A stretch of DNA of 64,000 bases, taken from the NCBI GenBank assembly GCA_963662175.1, contig OY759218.1, forward strand, positions 1,488,001 to 1,552,000, in the 5' to 3' direction. Of this stretch, positions 11,441-23,084 are shown piece after piece. Position numbers and translations under genes: made by a program. The notes under the pieces were generated by a model, which was not told where the DNA came from, did not search any database, and saw only the letters and a list, made by a program, of their open reading frames with translations. The first letter of the stretch is position 1. Every line of letters starts with the position of its first letter. The DNA is from Aradus depressus. Its lineage: Eukaryota; Arthropoda; Insecta; Hemiptera; Aradidae.

Positions 11441-11837
11441 GTTCAAATCTTAACATTTAGCTAGAAGAATGATCCACAAGCCTAAATACTTTCAATTTCC
11501 AATATAATTTTTAAAAAGTAAAATAAAAATGTTCTTTTGATATGTTTTGCCGAATATCTTTTTTTTATATACGACTGATCAAAAATATTGTAGAATAAAG
11601 GTTGTAGAGCAATTAAATAATAAATTTCCTACAAAATAATAAACAGGTGTGGGTCTCGGGACCCCCGGCAGAAGCTATGTTTATAAAGAGAAAGAAAAAA
11701 TTATCAGCTAATAGAAGCGTTTTACCATAATAGAACGCAAGCTAAATCAACAGCATCATTATAACAAGAATTCAAAATTTTTGAGAATTATACTTGTTCA
11801 AATTTTATTTTTTGGAACCCCCCCAAAAAAGCGGGCT
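11441..11837. other. Intergenic, nothing recognised
   Basis: AT-rich sequence without a supported gene, leading directly into the 36-bp array. Confidence 0.4.
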
Positions 11838-13413
11838 GCCGTTGACTCTGGGTTCGAGCTGGGGAAGTACATTGCCGTTGACTCTGGGTTCGAGCTGGGG
11901 AAGTACATTGCCGTTGACTCTGTATTCGAGCTGGGGAAGTATATTGCCATGGACTGTATTCGAGCGGGGGAAGTACATTGCCGTTGACTCTGTATTCGAG
12001 CGGGGGAAGTACATTGCCGTTGACTCTGTATTCGAGCGGAGGAACTACATTGCCGTTGACTCTGCATTCGAGCGGGGGAAGTACATTGCCGCTGACTCTG
12101 TATTCGAGCGGGGGAAGTACATTGCCGTTGACTCTGGGTTCGAGCTGGGGAAGTACATTGCCGTTGACTCTGGGTTCGAGCTGGGGAAGTACATTGCCGT
12201 TGACTCTGTATTCGAGCTGGGGAAGTACATTGCCGTGGACTGTATTCGAGCGGGGGAAGTACATTGCCGTTGACTCTGTATTCGAGTTGGGGAAGTACAT
12301 TGCCGTTGACTCTGTATTCGAGCGGGGGAAGTACATTGCCGTTGACTCTGTATTCGAGCGGGGGAAGTACATTGCCGTTGACTCTGTATTCGAGCTGGGG
12401 AAGTACATTGCCGTGGACTGTATTCGAGAGGGGGAAGTACATTGCCGTTGACTCTGTATTCGAGTTGGGGAAGTACATTGCCGTTGACTCTGTATTCGAG
12501 CGGGGGAAGTACATTGCCGTTGACTCTGTATTCGAGCGGGGGAAGTACATTGCCGTTGACTCTGTATTCGAGCTGGGGAAGTACATTGCCGTTGACTCTG
12601 TATTCGAGCTGGGGAAGTACATTGCCGTTGACTCTGTATTCGAGCTGGGGAAGTACATTGCCGTTGACTCTGTATTCGAGCTGGGGAGGTACATTGCCGT
12701 TGACTCTGGGTTCGAGCTGGGGAAGTACATTGCCGTTGACTCTGTATTCGAGCTGGGGAGGTACATTGCCGTTGACTCTGGGTTCGAGCTGGGGAAGTAC
12801 ATTGCCGTTGACTCTGTATTCGAGCGGGGGAAGTACATTGCCGTTGACTCTGTATTCGAGCTGGGGAAGTACATTGCCGTTGACTCTGTATTCGAGCTGG
12901 GGAAGTACATTGCCGTTGACTCTGTATTCGAGCTGGGGAAGTACATTGCCGTTGACTCTGTATTCGAGCTGGGGAGGTACATTGCCGTTGACTCTGTATT
13001 CGAGCTGGGGAAGTACATTGCCGTTGACTCTGTATTCGAGCTGGGGAAATACATTGCCGTTGACTCTGTATTCGAGCTGGGGAAGTACATTGCCGTTGAC
13101 TCTGTATTCGAGCTGGGGAGGTACATTGCCGTTGACTCTGGGTTCGAGCTGGGGAAGTACATTGCCGTTGACTCTGTATTCGAGCTGAGGAAGTACATTG
13201 CCGTTGACTCTGTATTCGAGCTGGGGAAGTACATTGTCGTTGACTCTGTGTTCGAGCGGGGGAAGTACATTGCCGTTGACTCTGTATTCGAGCGGGGGAA
13301 GTACATTGCCGTTGACTCTGTATTCGAGCTGGGGAAGTACATTGCCGTTGACTCTGTATTCGAGCTGGGGAAGTACATTGCCGTTGACTCTGTATTCGAG
13401 CTGGGGAAATATA
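11838..13413 (+). repeat. 36-bp minisatellite, about 44 copies, derived from family A
   Basis: The unit is GCCGTTGACTCTGTAT followed by TCGAGCTGGGGAAGTACATT. The second part is the internal family A motif (ATTCGTGCTGGGGAAGTACA TTGCC). Variants differ at TAT/GGG before TCGAG, at CTG/CGG/TTG before GGGG and at AAG/AGG. Three units lack three bases (GGACTGTATTCGAG, starting at about 11948, 12233 and 12410). Because 36 is a multiple of three, long open frames appear on both strands; they are by-products of the period. Flanked on the right by the 61-bp array. Confidence 0.9.
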
Positions 13414-13481
13414 TAAATTATCTATTGGTAAAAGTGACTAATTTAGCTGATGCTATTCAGTATTTAGATGAGAATCGCAAG

Positions 13482-14460
13482 AAACTGTCAATTGTACTTG
13501 GCCAGCTATACCAAGTATAAGGGAAGTTATGTAATCGGACAGAAACTGTCAATTGTACTTGGCCAGCTATACCAAGTATAAGGGCAGTTATGTAATCGGA
13601 CAGAAACTGTCAATTGTACTTGGCCAGCTATACCAAGTATAAGGGAAGTTATGTAATCGGACAGAAACTGTCAATTGTACTTGGCCAGCTATACCAAGTA
13701 TAAGGGAAGTTATGTAATCGGACAGAAACTGTCAATTGTACTTGGCCAGCTATACCAAATATAAGGGAAGTTATGTAATCGGACAGAAACTGTCAATTGT
13801 ACTTGGCCAGCTATACCAAATATAAGGGAAGTTATGTAATCGGACCGAAACTGTCAATTGTACTTGGCCAGCTATACCAAGTATAAGGGAAGTTATGTAA
13901 TCGGACAGAAACTGTCAATTGTACTTGGCCAGCTATACCAAGTATAAGGGAAGTTATGTAATCGGACAGAAACTGTCAATTGTACTTGGCCAGCTATACC
14001 AAGTATAAGAGAAGTTATGTAATCGGACAGAAACTGTCAATTGTACTTGGCCAGCTATACCAAGTATAAGGGAAGTTATGTAATCGGACAGAAACTGTCA
14101 ATTGTACTTGGCCAGCTATACCAAGTATAAGGGAAGTTATGTAATCGGACCGAAACTGTCAATTGTACTTGGCCAGCTATACCAAATATAAGGGAAGTTA
14201 TGTAATCGGACAGAAACTGTCAATTGTACTTGGCCAGCTATACCAAGTATAAGGGAAGTTATGTAATCGGACAGAAACTGTCAATTGTACTTGGCCAGCT
14301 ATACCAAGTATAAGGGAAGTTATGTAATCGGACCGAAACTGTCAATTGTACTTGGCCAGCTATACCAAATATAAGGGAAGTTATGTAATCGGACAGAAAC
14401 TGTCAATTGTATTTGGCCAGCTATACCAAGTGTAAGGGAAGTTATGTAATCGGCCAGAAA
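13482..14460 (-). repeat. 61-bp tandem array, about 16 copies, derived from family A terminal hairpin
   Basis: The unit is GAAACTGTCAATTGTACTTG + GCCAGCTATACCAAGTATAA + GGGAAGTTATGTAATCGGACA. It corresponds to the left terminus of family A in reverse orientation (CCAGCTATACGAAGTATAGG GGAAGTTATGTAATCGGTCAGAAA). Units are nearly identical, with few substitutions (GGACAG/GGACCG, AAGTATAA/AAATATAA), so the expansion looks recent. Only about 70 bases separate it from the 36-bp array. Confidence 0.9.
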
Positions 14461-14929
14461 TTAGCATTCTCTTCTAAATGCGTTTCTCCAGCATCTCTTC
14501 TAAATGCGTTTCTGCAGAATCTCTTCTAAAACCAATCGACCGTTTTACTTAAAAATCAATCGTTGACCCCCTCCTTTCAGTCAAATCAAATAACATAAAT
14601 AAACAATGGAACACATTGAAATTGGGTGTGAATGAAGGCAGAGCCAGAGGTTCTTACAAAAAAAATGTGGGATTTATCTTCGGAATTTATTGAAAAATAT
14701 TCCTTTCTTCCGAAATTATTATTAATAATTATGTTAAAATAATTACATGAATGAAAATAGTAAAGAAAGAACGGTAAAGTCTTGAAGGAGTAATTGATAT
14801 GGTAGACTGAGTGTCAGACAGCCAGACCCAAAGCGTGACGTCATAGAATTGTATGTCACGAAGGCCCCGGCTAGAGAAAAGTAAAACATAATTTTCAAAT
14901 AAATCCATTTAAAAAAAGTCTTTGGAGAA
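14461..14929. other. Short 26-bp repeats, otherwise unrecognised
   Basis: At about 14467-14532 the phrase CTCTTCTAAATGCGTTTCT occurs twice with 26-bp spacing plus a partial third. No gene is recognised in the remainder. Confidence 0.45.
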
Positions 14930-15402
14930 TCACCAATTTGTGCTAAAAATTAATGGTTGACTTACATAGGGGCTAACTGAATTCTCATATTATTTCGTTA
15001 CTCGTTACTTCGGCAGTTCAAGTTGAGCTCCATTCTCATCCCCCTTCCCAGGCCGATTACTCTGAAATTAATAGGTGTTGTCCTCATAGTGTTTTGATTT
15101 TTTATTTTATTCATTTCAAAACGAGTTATTAGAGCTTTTGTGCTAAGCCCCCTCATCACCTCTTCCCTCGGGGCGATTTGGCTGAGAATGAATTGGTTCC
15201 GGGTTCTGGATATACATAAAATTTCGTGTCGATACGTTCATTCAATCGGGACACACAACACAGACAGACTTTTTTTTTTATTTTTGGTATCATTGGGGAT
15301 AGGAAATCATGAAATTCCGTTAAAATGTCAACAATCAAATTTCGAACCGATTACAAAATTCCCCTTTACTTCGTACAGCTGGCAAAGTAACACGTATAAA
15401 AT
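14930..15402 (-). mobile_element. Family A repeat, reverse, right terminus present
   Basis: Reverse modules (GTTGACTTACATAGGGGCT, GTGTCGATACGTTCATTCAA) lead to the terminal repeat (GAAATTCCGTTAAAATGTCA ... CCGATTACAAAATTCCCCTT TACTTCGTACAGCTGGC). The left hairpin is lost. Confidence 0.65.
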
Positions 15403-16042
15403 ATTTGATGTTTCGGAAAAAAAGGTAAAAAAACATTGTTCAACAAAAATTTTCGCACATAATGATCATAACATCATTAAAAGTTCGAAAAATAAAAACT
15501 GTTACCTTATAATTCGGTCCATATAAAGTCATAGGATAACTTTTCAAGGGCGTAATGCCTTAAAACTCAAGGTTCCAACGTATAAGTCTTGGATAATGTC
15601 AAGAACACAAATCACAAATGCACAAAAGCCGATTCATAAAATGGATTGTAAGGTATGAAGTAATATTGAACGTAATTTGTGATTAGAATATAAGACGTAC
15701 TAAATGTGTTCATTGCTCGCTAAAAATATTAATTTTGAACTGAAGGATCTTGAGTGTGTATAAAATTGTTATCTTGTCATCAAAATCTTGTTTCATAAGA
15801 CATTACATAACTTCAAATTGATAAAATACAAGCTTTAAGAATACATTTGTATGGTACCGAAATTAATGACAAAATATAAATGGATAATACTCTAAAAAGA
15901 GACACACATCATGTGGCAATTGTTTTTTCATTCCCAATTTGAATTTAATGTAATTAAATTAATAAATGGTGCCAGTGTGGACATTATGAATCTCAGAACA
16001 AAACCACATATCGCAATCAGCTGAGTAGGTGAAAGATTAGGA
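15403..16042. other. AT-rich, nothing recognised
   Basis: About 640 bases of AT-rich sequence without a supported coding frame or a repeat shared with the rest of the window. Confidence 0.4.
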
Positions 16043-16668
16043 AAAGTATAGAGAAAGTTGCGTAATCGGTTAGAAAATCGATGTTGAGTTTTGATAGAAA
16101 TATCATGTTTTTCTCAACCCTAGTTACCAAAAAATCATCGGGGAATCACCACCAATGTACTTCCTAAGCGCAAAGTGATTAATTTTTCGCTCTCCCCCCA
16201 AAAATCAGCGCCCGTTTTGGCTAAACATCAATAGTTGACTTACATAAGGGCTTCTCAAACCTCATACTAAATTTGTGTCGATACATTGCATTACATCGGC
16301 AGTTATTAGAGTTTTCAAGTCGAACCTCTCTTCCCTTTGGTTGATTTCGGGGAAAATTAATTGGTTCCGTCCTCATGCGGTTTTGAATTTAAATATAAAA
16401 TGTCGTGTCAATACATTCATTATATTGGCAGTAATTAGAGTTTTTGAGTTGAGCCTCCTCTGACCCCCTTTCCCTTGGGCCGATTTGGCTGAAAATCAAT
16501 TCGACCTAATGGAGTTCTGGATAGACATATAAAATTTCGTGTCTACACTTTGACTCTATCGTAAGTTACCATATTCACGGACGGAAAATGAATTTCCGGT
16601 GAAAACTCAATATGGAATTTGTGACCGATGACAAAACTGCCCCTATACTATGTGTAGCGGGGAAGTAA
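16043..16668 (-). mobile_element. Family A repeat, full-length reverse copy with both terminal repeats
   Basis: This is one of the clearest complete copies, about 625 bp. The left terminal repeat (AAGTATAGAGAAAGTTGCGT AATCGGTTAG ... GATGTTGAGTTTTGATAGAA) is the inverse of the right one (AATTTCCGGTGAAAACTCAA ... GACCGATGACAAAACTGCCC CTATAC). Between them are the internal motif with TGTACTTCC and three ~130-bp modules (near 16277, 16406, 16541). No coding capacity is visible, so it is a non-autonomous inverted-repeat element. Confidence 0.75.
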
Positions 16669-17034
16669 TGTCAAAAATAGGAAGGAACATATTAAAAATG
16701 CAGGGCAACTGCGGGTAAGAAAGGGTGAGGAGCAATGGCGGCTATTTACCGATGTGCGTCTAGTGTTTTTCAATGCTGTGTAACATTGCCTTGCTATGAT
16801 ATATGTAACAGAGTGTCTACATTTGATAAAGGTGACACGGGATGATATAACACAAATACAAGGTTAACACACTTTTGAGATACATCTCTAGACAAAAAAG
16901 AATACATTTAGGATATATGAGAACTCTAAATAATTTAATACCTATATTAAACTAATGGATCCGCAAATCAGTGACCTCCATAACTGACAGTGTGATTGAT
17001 ATTCGAGTGAGAGCAAAAATGAAGTTGATTAATT
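16669..17034. other. Intergenic, nothing recognised
   Basis: No gene or repeat that I can support. Confidence 0.4.
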
Positions 17035-17712
17035 CGCGCTGGGGGAAGTACATTGCAAGGAGCAAGTTATCTGATCGTAAAGAACTTGAAAGAAGTTTTT
17101 CTTTCAAGTTCATTTGAATTATTTCACAATATCTCTGCAATAATGTCAGTTTTCAATAATGTCAGTTTTCAGTTATGTGATCATTCAAAAATTCCTCGGA
17201 ATTTCATGTTTTCGGACCACATGATTCCAAAAATAAAAAAAAAAAATGTCTGTCTGTATGTGTGTCTGAGAACACGATTACTCCCGATAGAATGCATTTA
17301 TCGAATCAAAGTTTATATGTGTATCCAGAATCCCATTAGGACGACACTCATGAATTTTCCGCGGAATCTGCCCAAGGGAAGGGGAGCTAAATTATAATAA
17401 CTGCCGTTGTAATGAATGTATTGACAGGAAATTTCATATGTAAATTCAAAGCTATATAAAAACGACACCTTTTAATTTTTAGCGGAATGAGCCGAAGGGG
17501 AAGAAGGGTTTAGAGAGGGGCTCGACTCAAAAACCCTAATAACTGCCATGTAATCAACGTATCCACACAACATTTTGTATGAGCATTCACAAGCGACTAT
17601 ATAGTCAACTATTGATTTTTAGCCTAAACGGTCGATTGGTTTTTGAAGGAGAGCGAAAACGTAATTTATTAATTTGTGCTGAGTAAGTGAGTAGGTACAT
17701 TGCTTAATTTTT
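17035..17712 (+). mobile_element. Family A repeat, forward, right terminus missing
   Basis: An internal motif fragment (GGGGGAAGTACATTGC at 17041) is followed by a left terminal piece (GGAATTTCATGTTTTCGGAC), a TG-rich stretch (TGTCTGTCTGTATGTGTGTC) and three modules. It ends at the internal motif (GTAGGTACATTGC, about 17690-17702) and a T-run, without the right terminus. Confidence 0.68.
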
Positions 17713-18121
17713 TTTTTTTTTGCTTTTTCGGGGCTATAAATTTAGCGTTTGGAGCTGGAACAAGTGAGATATTTTAAATAGTGTTGTTTTGGCGCAGATA
17801 TAAATAGAATGGCCCAAGAGGGAGAGGGTTTAGCGTTGCGTAATATGTGGATATGTGTTGAGCGGACTACGAGTATAACCTTGGGTTGTCTGTCGCCTTG
17901 TGTAATGTCTCCCAACATAACATATGTAACAATGTCTCAATACAACAAACATCACAGTCAGACTAACAAAAATATTATGAATCATCCTTCATATACCTCC
18001 CCAACTCAGAAATAACGTGAAGAGGTATTCCGATAATGTACTCATTTTATAATGCAGCTATACAGTGCGTCGCCAGTTTTTTTGCCTGAAGCATTTTTTC
18101 ATATTTTGTACGTCTTTCTGC
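17713..18121. other. Intergenic, nothing recognised
   Basis: Contains a short open frame (17809-18015) that I do not regard as a gene: it lacks family resemblance and flanking signals. Confidence 0.4.
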
Positions 18122-18655
18122 AATACAAAGTATAGAGCAAGTTATGTAATCAATCACAAATTCGACGTTGAGTTTTTACCGGAATAACATATTTCCCCTG
18201 ATTCGAAAAATGAAAAAAAAAGTCGATGAACCAAAGCAATGTACTTCCCCAGAACGAATTAATCAATTAACTTTTCGCTCCCCCTTGAAATCCATTCGAC
18301 CGTTAGCGCTAATATACTATCGTCACGGCCTCCTAAAGTCTCATATTAAATATTGTGCCGACTAATTATTTACATGGGTAGTTTTTAAGCTTTTAGAATT
18401 GAGTCCCCTCCCCTGAACCCCGTTTCTCTTTGTTCGATTTGGCTGAAAATCAATAAGTGTCGTCGTTAGACGGTTCTGGATACACGTATAAAATTTCGTG
18501 TTGATAATTTTATCGGGAGTTATCGTGTTCACAGACACACAGAATTTTTTTTTTCAAATTTGGAATCTGGAGGACGGACATGACAAACATGAAATTTTTT
18601 GACCGATTGCGTAACTTCCCCTATACTTCGTATAGCTGGGGAAGTAAAAAATGCT
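18122..18655 (-). mobile_element. Family A repeat, full-length reverse copy
   Basis: Left terminal repeat (GCAAGTTATGTAATCAATCA ... GACGTTGAGTTTTTACCGGA), internal motif AATGTACTTCCCCAGAACGA, two modules, a CACAGACACACAGA stretch, then the right terminal repeat ending in the hairpin TATACTTCGTATAGCTGGGG AAGT at 18632-18655. It abuts the forward copy at 18650-19198. Confidence 0.75.
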
Positions 18656-19198
18656 GTCTATCTGTGTGTCTATGTGTGTGTGTGTCTGTGTGTGAGTGTG
18701 TGTGTGTGTGTCTGTGAACACGATAAATTCCGATAGCATGAACGTATCGACAAGAAATTTTATATGTGTTCCCAAAATCCACTAAGGACGACAACTATTG
18801 ATTTACAGCCAAATCGGCCAAAGGGAATGGGGAGATTAGCAACACGCGGAATCGGCGGAAGGAAAGGAGAGGTTCAGGGGGGGGGTTCAATTCAATAACT
18901 CTGAAAACTGTCCATGTAATGAATTTTTCGACACACAATTTAGTATAAGGATTTAGGAGCCCTTGTGTAAGTCAACTATTGCATATTCAACACTGCAAAC
19001 GATCGACTGGTTTTGGAGGAGAGAAAAGTTAACTGATTAATTCGTTCTGGGGAAGTACATTGCCGGAGATTCACATACGATTTTTTTTTTCATTTTTGAT
19101 AGGAGTTTGGAAAACATGGAATTCCGTTGAAAACTCCGCATAGAATTTCTGACCAATTACATAATTTCTATTATACTTGGTATAGCTGGGCAATTTAA
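18650..19198 (+). mobile_element. Family A repeat, forward copy joined to the previous one
   Basis: Begins at the terminal hairpin of the previous reverse copy and continues with a (TG)n-rich segment (18664-18715), forward modules, a G-run, the internal motif TTCTGGGGAAGTACATTGCC and a right terminal repeat ending TATACTTGGTATAGCTGGG. The two copies form one large inverted structure. Confidence 0.72.
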
Positions 19199-19809
19199 AA
19201 AAATTATCCGTTTTTGTAATATCAAGTTTTAGAAATAAACAAAGTTAGTTCTTGAGAAATCCGAATAACCCGTTCCAATATTAATTATGGTTAACACATT
19301 AAACCGGGAGAATATCACTTACTATTTTGCGCATATCCTGTTCTTTGTGGTATTTATTGTACATTGTCGTACCCCATTCCACATGAGATTTATTTACAGA
19401 CACGAGGCAAATCACAAGTTTCCCATTCACAAGCACTAAGTTAATATAATATATTGTGTATTTTCATTATATAGATTGTACGCATTTTTATTTTCTGCTT
19501 GTACTTTGATATTATGTCATATATTCTTTATCTCTTGTATAAATATTTTTTTTAAATATACATTTCTTACTATTATATTTTCTTTATTTTTGTATTTTCT
19601 TCATTTCATTAGATTATTGACAACTCAAATATTTGTAAATATTATGTCTGAGCAATAAACCTCGTTTTCGTTGATAAATTTCTGTCGATATTATGAAAAA
19701 ATATTAAGGTTATTTAAGTTTGCTACGATCTTGCGTGATTTATAAGTACCTTAATAGTGAATATACAAGTCTAAATTCATTATTATATGGTTTGTTGGTG
19801 TTTTATACA
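19199..19809. other. AT-rich; likely contains the 5' leader of the following Jockey element
   Basis: No gene is recognised. The last 100-150 bases before the ATG at 19810 may be the 5' untranslated region of the element that follows, but no start is defined. Confidence 0.35.
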
Positions 19810-19950
19810 ATGTGTGACAAGGACATAACATCGCTGGATTGGTCTGACAAAGCATGTGAAAAACGAAAAGCACCTCCTAATAGCTCGACACCAGAAAGAC
19901 CGGGTAACCACTACCAATTTGAGTTAACAATTCCAACAAATAACAAATGA
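19810..19950 (+). pseudogene. Jockey ORF1 start, truncated after 46 codons
   Basis: Reads MCDKDITSLDWSDKACEKRK then APPNSSTPERPGNHYQFELT... and stops at TGA 19948-19950. The charged, proline-containing N-terminus fits the start of a Jockey gag-like ORF1. The PRE_C2HC and zinc-knuckle part is absent and endonuclease sequence follows within about 40 bases, which implies a deletion of more than 1 kb. Confidence 0.5.
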
Positions 19951-19980
19951 GACAACAAATCAACATAGCCTGCATCACAC

Positions 19981-21609
19981 CACATCACTGAAACACATCT
20001 CTCTGCTCCGGATAAATTTCAGGTTCCAGATTTCCTTACTTACAGAACAAAAGCAGCTGGTGGAGTGTGCATTATTATTAAGAAGACCATTTCTTACCAT
20101 AGCTTACAGCTAGGCAACCTTATCAATATGAAAGGGGTAGCTTTACAACTGGTCACAGATAGGTCCTCCATCAACCTAATAAGTGCCTATTTAGCTCCTA
20201 ATAAGAAATTACTAGACCAGGATCTTCAAGAACTTTTTCTGAACAAACCCACTTTATTATTTGGAGATTTAAACGCTAAACACACGGTATGGGGCTGTAA
20301 CAAAACAAATAGAAATGGCAACACTCTATTAAATTTAACAAACATCAATAATATCCTAGTTACAGCTCCGTTCCTACCTACATACTACCCTAAATCCCTA
20401 CGTAAATCTGCAGACATACTGGATATTAGCTTGAGCCGGGACATCTATACGCCGATATCTCAATCAGTGTTAGCGGAACTCGACTCGGACCTTGCGCCTG
20501 TAGTCATTAACTTCCAACTGATGGACACCATCCAGACTCAGCTTCCTAACTGTGATCACCTGATCAAGGGGAAGATAGATTGGGATACCTTCAGACTCCG
20601 GCTTGATCTTCACTTGGACAGAACCCTCATGCTACCATTAACTTCTACGGAGAGCATTGAAGAAGCAGTCACCAACTTCACACACTCTGTTTATACATCA
20701 GTTGAGGAGTCTACGTACAAACCTTACCAATACAGAAGAAACCAAAATCCTCTTCCGAGGTATATAGAGGAACTAATCAAAGAGAAACATAAGGTCCGTC
20801 GAGCCTGGCAACAAACAAGCTTTCCTCATATCAAAAGTAGGTTAAATCAGTTAACAAGACGAGTGAAGTGGGAAGTTGATAACCACGAGATCAACAGTTA
20901 CCAGAAGTACCTGGAAGGGATGGATCCCGGAGACCCTAGCATGTGGAAGGCCACTCGAAGGCTGCTCCGACATCCTCACATCATACCTCCTCTCAAACAT
21001 AATAATGAGATTTACCAGTCGGATCTGGAAAAATGTTCAGCTTTAACAGATAATTTTGAATATATTTTTAAACCCTCCATCAAAAATAATTCAGACGTTT
21101 CTAAAATAGTAGAATCCCATTCAAAACTAGTTTATCAAACCGCACAACCACCATTAGCGTTTGTCCAGCCTTCTGAAATAACTCAATTCATTTCTCATCT
21201 TAAAAACAAAAAATCCACCGGGAACGATAAAATTCCTGTAATCGTTCTGAAAAAGGTATCGACCAAAGAAATATATTTTCTCATAAATCTATTCAATTCC
21301 AGCCTTCGAAAAGGTTATTTCTCGAAAGTATTTAAGCATGCGCAGATGATAGTCATCTACAAACCTGGGAAACCGAAAGCGGACCTCTCAAGTTATAGAC
21401 CCATAAGTCTGCTACCCTCTTTGGCCAAACTATTTGAAAAAATAATTATTTCTAGGCTTACACATTTCTTAAACTCTGAGAACATTCTTCCCAAATTTCA
21501 GTTCGGATTTAAGAAAAATCACTCGGTGGTTCAACAGATTCAAAGGCTGTACGAAAAGGTAGTTATAGTGGCTATGAACGAAAGTTGTTCTCAACTGCAA
21601 TGTTTTTAG
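19981..21609 (+). pseudogene. Jockey ORF2: endonuclease and N-terminal RT, catalytic His replaced
   Basis: An APE-type endonuclease followed by RT. The frame is open from about 19981 (ITETHL, the catalytic Glu) through GDLNAKHTVW (20263-20292), SADILDISLS and SDLAPV (20485-20502). The family has SDHxP(V/I) there: codon 20491-20493 is CTT (Leu), so the catalytic His is lost. The N-terminal EN part with the WN motif is deleted. RT motifs follow: STGNDKIP, YKPGKP, SSYRPISLLPSLAKLFEKII and FQFGFKKNHS. The frame breaks near 21590 and RT continues in the next frame. Confidence 0.82.
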
Positions 21610-22283
21610 ATCTCAGTCAAGCTTTTGACACAGTTTGGCACGCGGGGCTCCTCTTCAAACTTAAACTGCTAGGAGTACCTCTTTATATTTACGAAACTTT
21701 GTCCTCATACCTCGATGGGAGAACATTCTCTGTGAAGATAGGAAATAGTATGTCCGAGTCACGCGACATAAAGGCTGGAGTTCCACAAGGATCCGTTCTG
21801 GGACCAACACTGTTTAATATATACTGTTCAGACATACCTTCCCTGTCTGATCAGTTTATTGCCATGTTTGCTGACGACACTTGTATTATCAGTCAGGACG
21901 ATGACACAAGGATAGCAGCGTCCCTGCTTCAAAAGGCAGTGAGTGAGGTGTCCGAGTGGTTTGAAACTTGGGGCTTAACACTCAATCCAAACAAAAGTGA
22001 GACAAAAGTATTCACGTTGAGACGTATACCGGAAGTAACTCCAGTTAAGATCAATGGTGTGGAGGTGCCGTGGAATCCTGAAGACAAGAGCGTCAAATAC
22101 CTGGGAGTGCAGTTGGACAAACGTCTCACCTGGAAACTACATACCAACAAGAAGTTGAACCAGGCCTCCGCACGCCTCTCCATCTTGTATCCTCTAATTA
22201 ACAGGACCTCCAGGCTCAAGACAAGATGCAGCTTTCTTATATACAAGACCATCATTCCGCTGCTATACACTACCATCTGGTAA
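21585..22283 (+). pseudogene. Jockey ORF2: RT palm and thumb, frame-shifted continuation
   Basis: Continues the RT after a frameshift at about 21585-21600. Motif A is MFLDLSQAFDTVWH, motif B is AGVPQGSVLGPTLFNIY, motif C is FADDT (21867-21881), then GLTLNPNKSETKVFTLRR and KYLGVQLDKRLTW. All three palm aspartates are present, so the RT core itself looks intact apart from the frame break. It stops at TAA 22281-22283, where an indel moves the tail into another frame. Confidence 0.85.
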
Positions 22284-22356
22284 AAAACTTAAAGGGCTCC
22301 AGAAGCTGCAAAATAAAATTTTACGCACGGCAGTAACTGCGCAATGGTTCGTGAGG

Positions 22357-22865
22357 AATAACATTGAATTTTTGACTGATTACATAACTTCTCTTATACT
22401 TCGTACAACGAGGGAGGTAAACAAAACTTATTAAGGTTTTGGTGTAAAGCGTAACTCAAAAAAGTTGGAGAAAATGTGTTTTAGTACAATTTTTCTGTGA
22501 AATAGCTGCAGTAGTTCCCAGAATATAACTAGACAGGAGAATTATGTTTCCGCTCTCCCTTTAAGCCCTTTCTACCTTTTAGCTCATTTGGCTGAAAATC
22601 AATCATTTGGACATATACAAAACTTAGAGTCTATACGGTTAATTTTTGGAGTTAAGCCTCCTTCTCCTATACACAGTTTGGCTGAAAATTAATTAGGTCA
22701 CTTAAATATGGACTTCTAAATCCACATATAAAATTTCGAGTCGACATATTCATTCCATCAGTAGTCATAAATTATGATTTTTGTTTTCCATTTTTGGATT
22801 CAGAAGGTAGGAAAATATGAAATTCCGTTACAAATTTAACATCGAGTTTTAGATCAATAACTTGA
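22357..22865 (-). mobile_element. Family A fragments: right terminus plus reverse modules
   Basis: A right terminal repeat (TTGACTGATTACATAACTTC, TATACTTCGTACAACGAGGG) at 22365-22420 interrupts the Jockey tail. After a gap, reverse modules run from about 22530 to a second terminal repeat (GGATTCAGAAGGTAGGAAAA, GAAATTCCGTTACAAATTTA) ending near 22865. Confidence 0.6.
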
Positions 22866-23084
22866 CCATACATGTGGCAACGTAAAACTTTTTCTTTCTC
22901 TATAGGAAAATTTAAAAAAAATATTTATTTTTATAACATTCTGAACTACCTTGTAAAAATAATTTAGTGAAGGCCTTTGTAAAGGCGGACAACATTTTTG
23001 GTGTCCTTAAAACTAATTTTTAACGCTAAAAAAAGTAATTAAAAATTAGTAATTAATTATTGTGAGGAATATTTGGGAGAACTT
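22866..23084. other. AT-rich spacer, nothing recognised
   Basis: No coding or repeat signal that I can name. Confidence 0.35.

Larger units (their letters stand above)
19810..22357 (+). mobile_element. Jockey-clade non-LTR retrotransposon, defective copy
   Basis: The element carries the first 46 codons of an ORF1-like frame (19810-19950), then an internal deletion into the middle of the endonuclease (EN), the RT in two frames, and an RT tail (LKGLQKLQNKILRTAVTAQW) in a third frame after 22283. At about 22357 the sequence switches abruptly from FVRNN-coding sequence to a family A terminal repeat, so the 3' end is missing. EN plus RT order, FADDT at motif C and GVPQGSVLGPTLFN point to the Jockey clade. 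Confidence 0.8.

Noticed and set aside
11788..13520. Very long overlapping open frames on both strands (up to 526 codons) with a 12-residue repeat
   Set aside because: They follow from the 36-bp period being divisible by three in a stop-poor unit. Frames are open in several phases at once, lack start context and match the minisatellite exactly.
11838..14460. CRISPR-like repeat arrays
   Set aside because: Units are contiguous without unique spacers, and the surroundings are a eukaryotic transposon landscape.
13482..14460. Centromeric satellite
   Set aside because: Only 16 copies of 61 bp are present, and the unit is clearly cut from the neighbouring dispersed element; nothing indicates a centromeric role.
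15140..15526. 128-codon frame
   Set aside because: Lies across a family A terminal repeat; the translated phrases recur in every copy and phase changes between copies.
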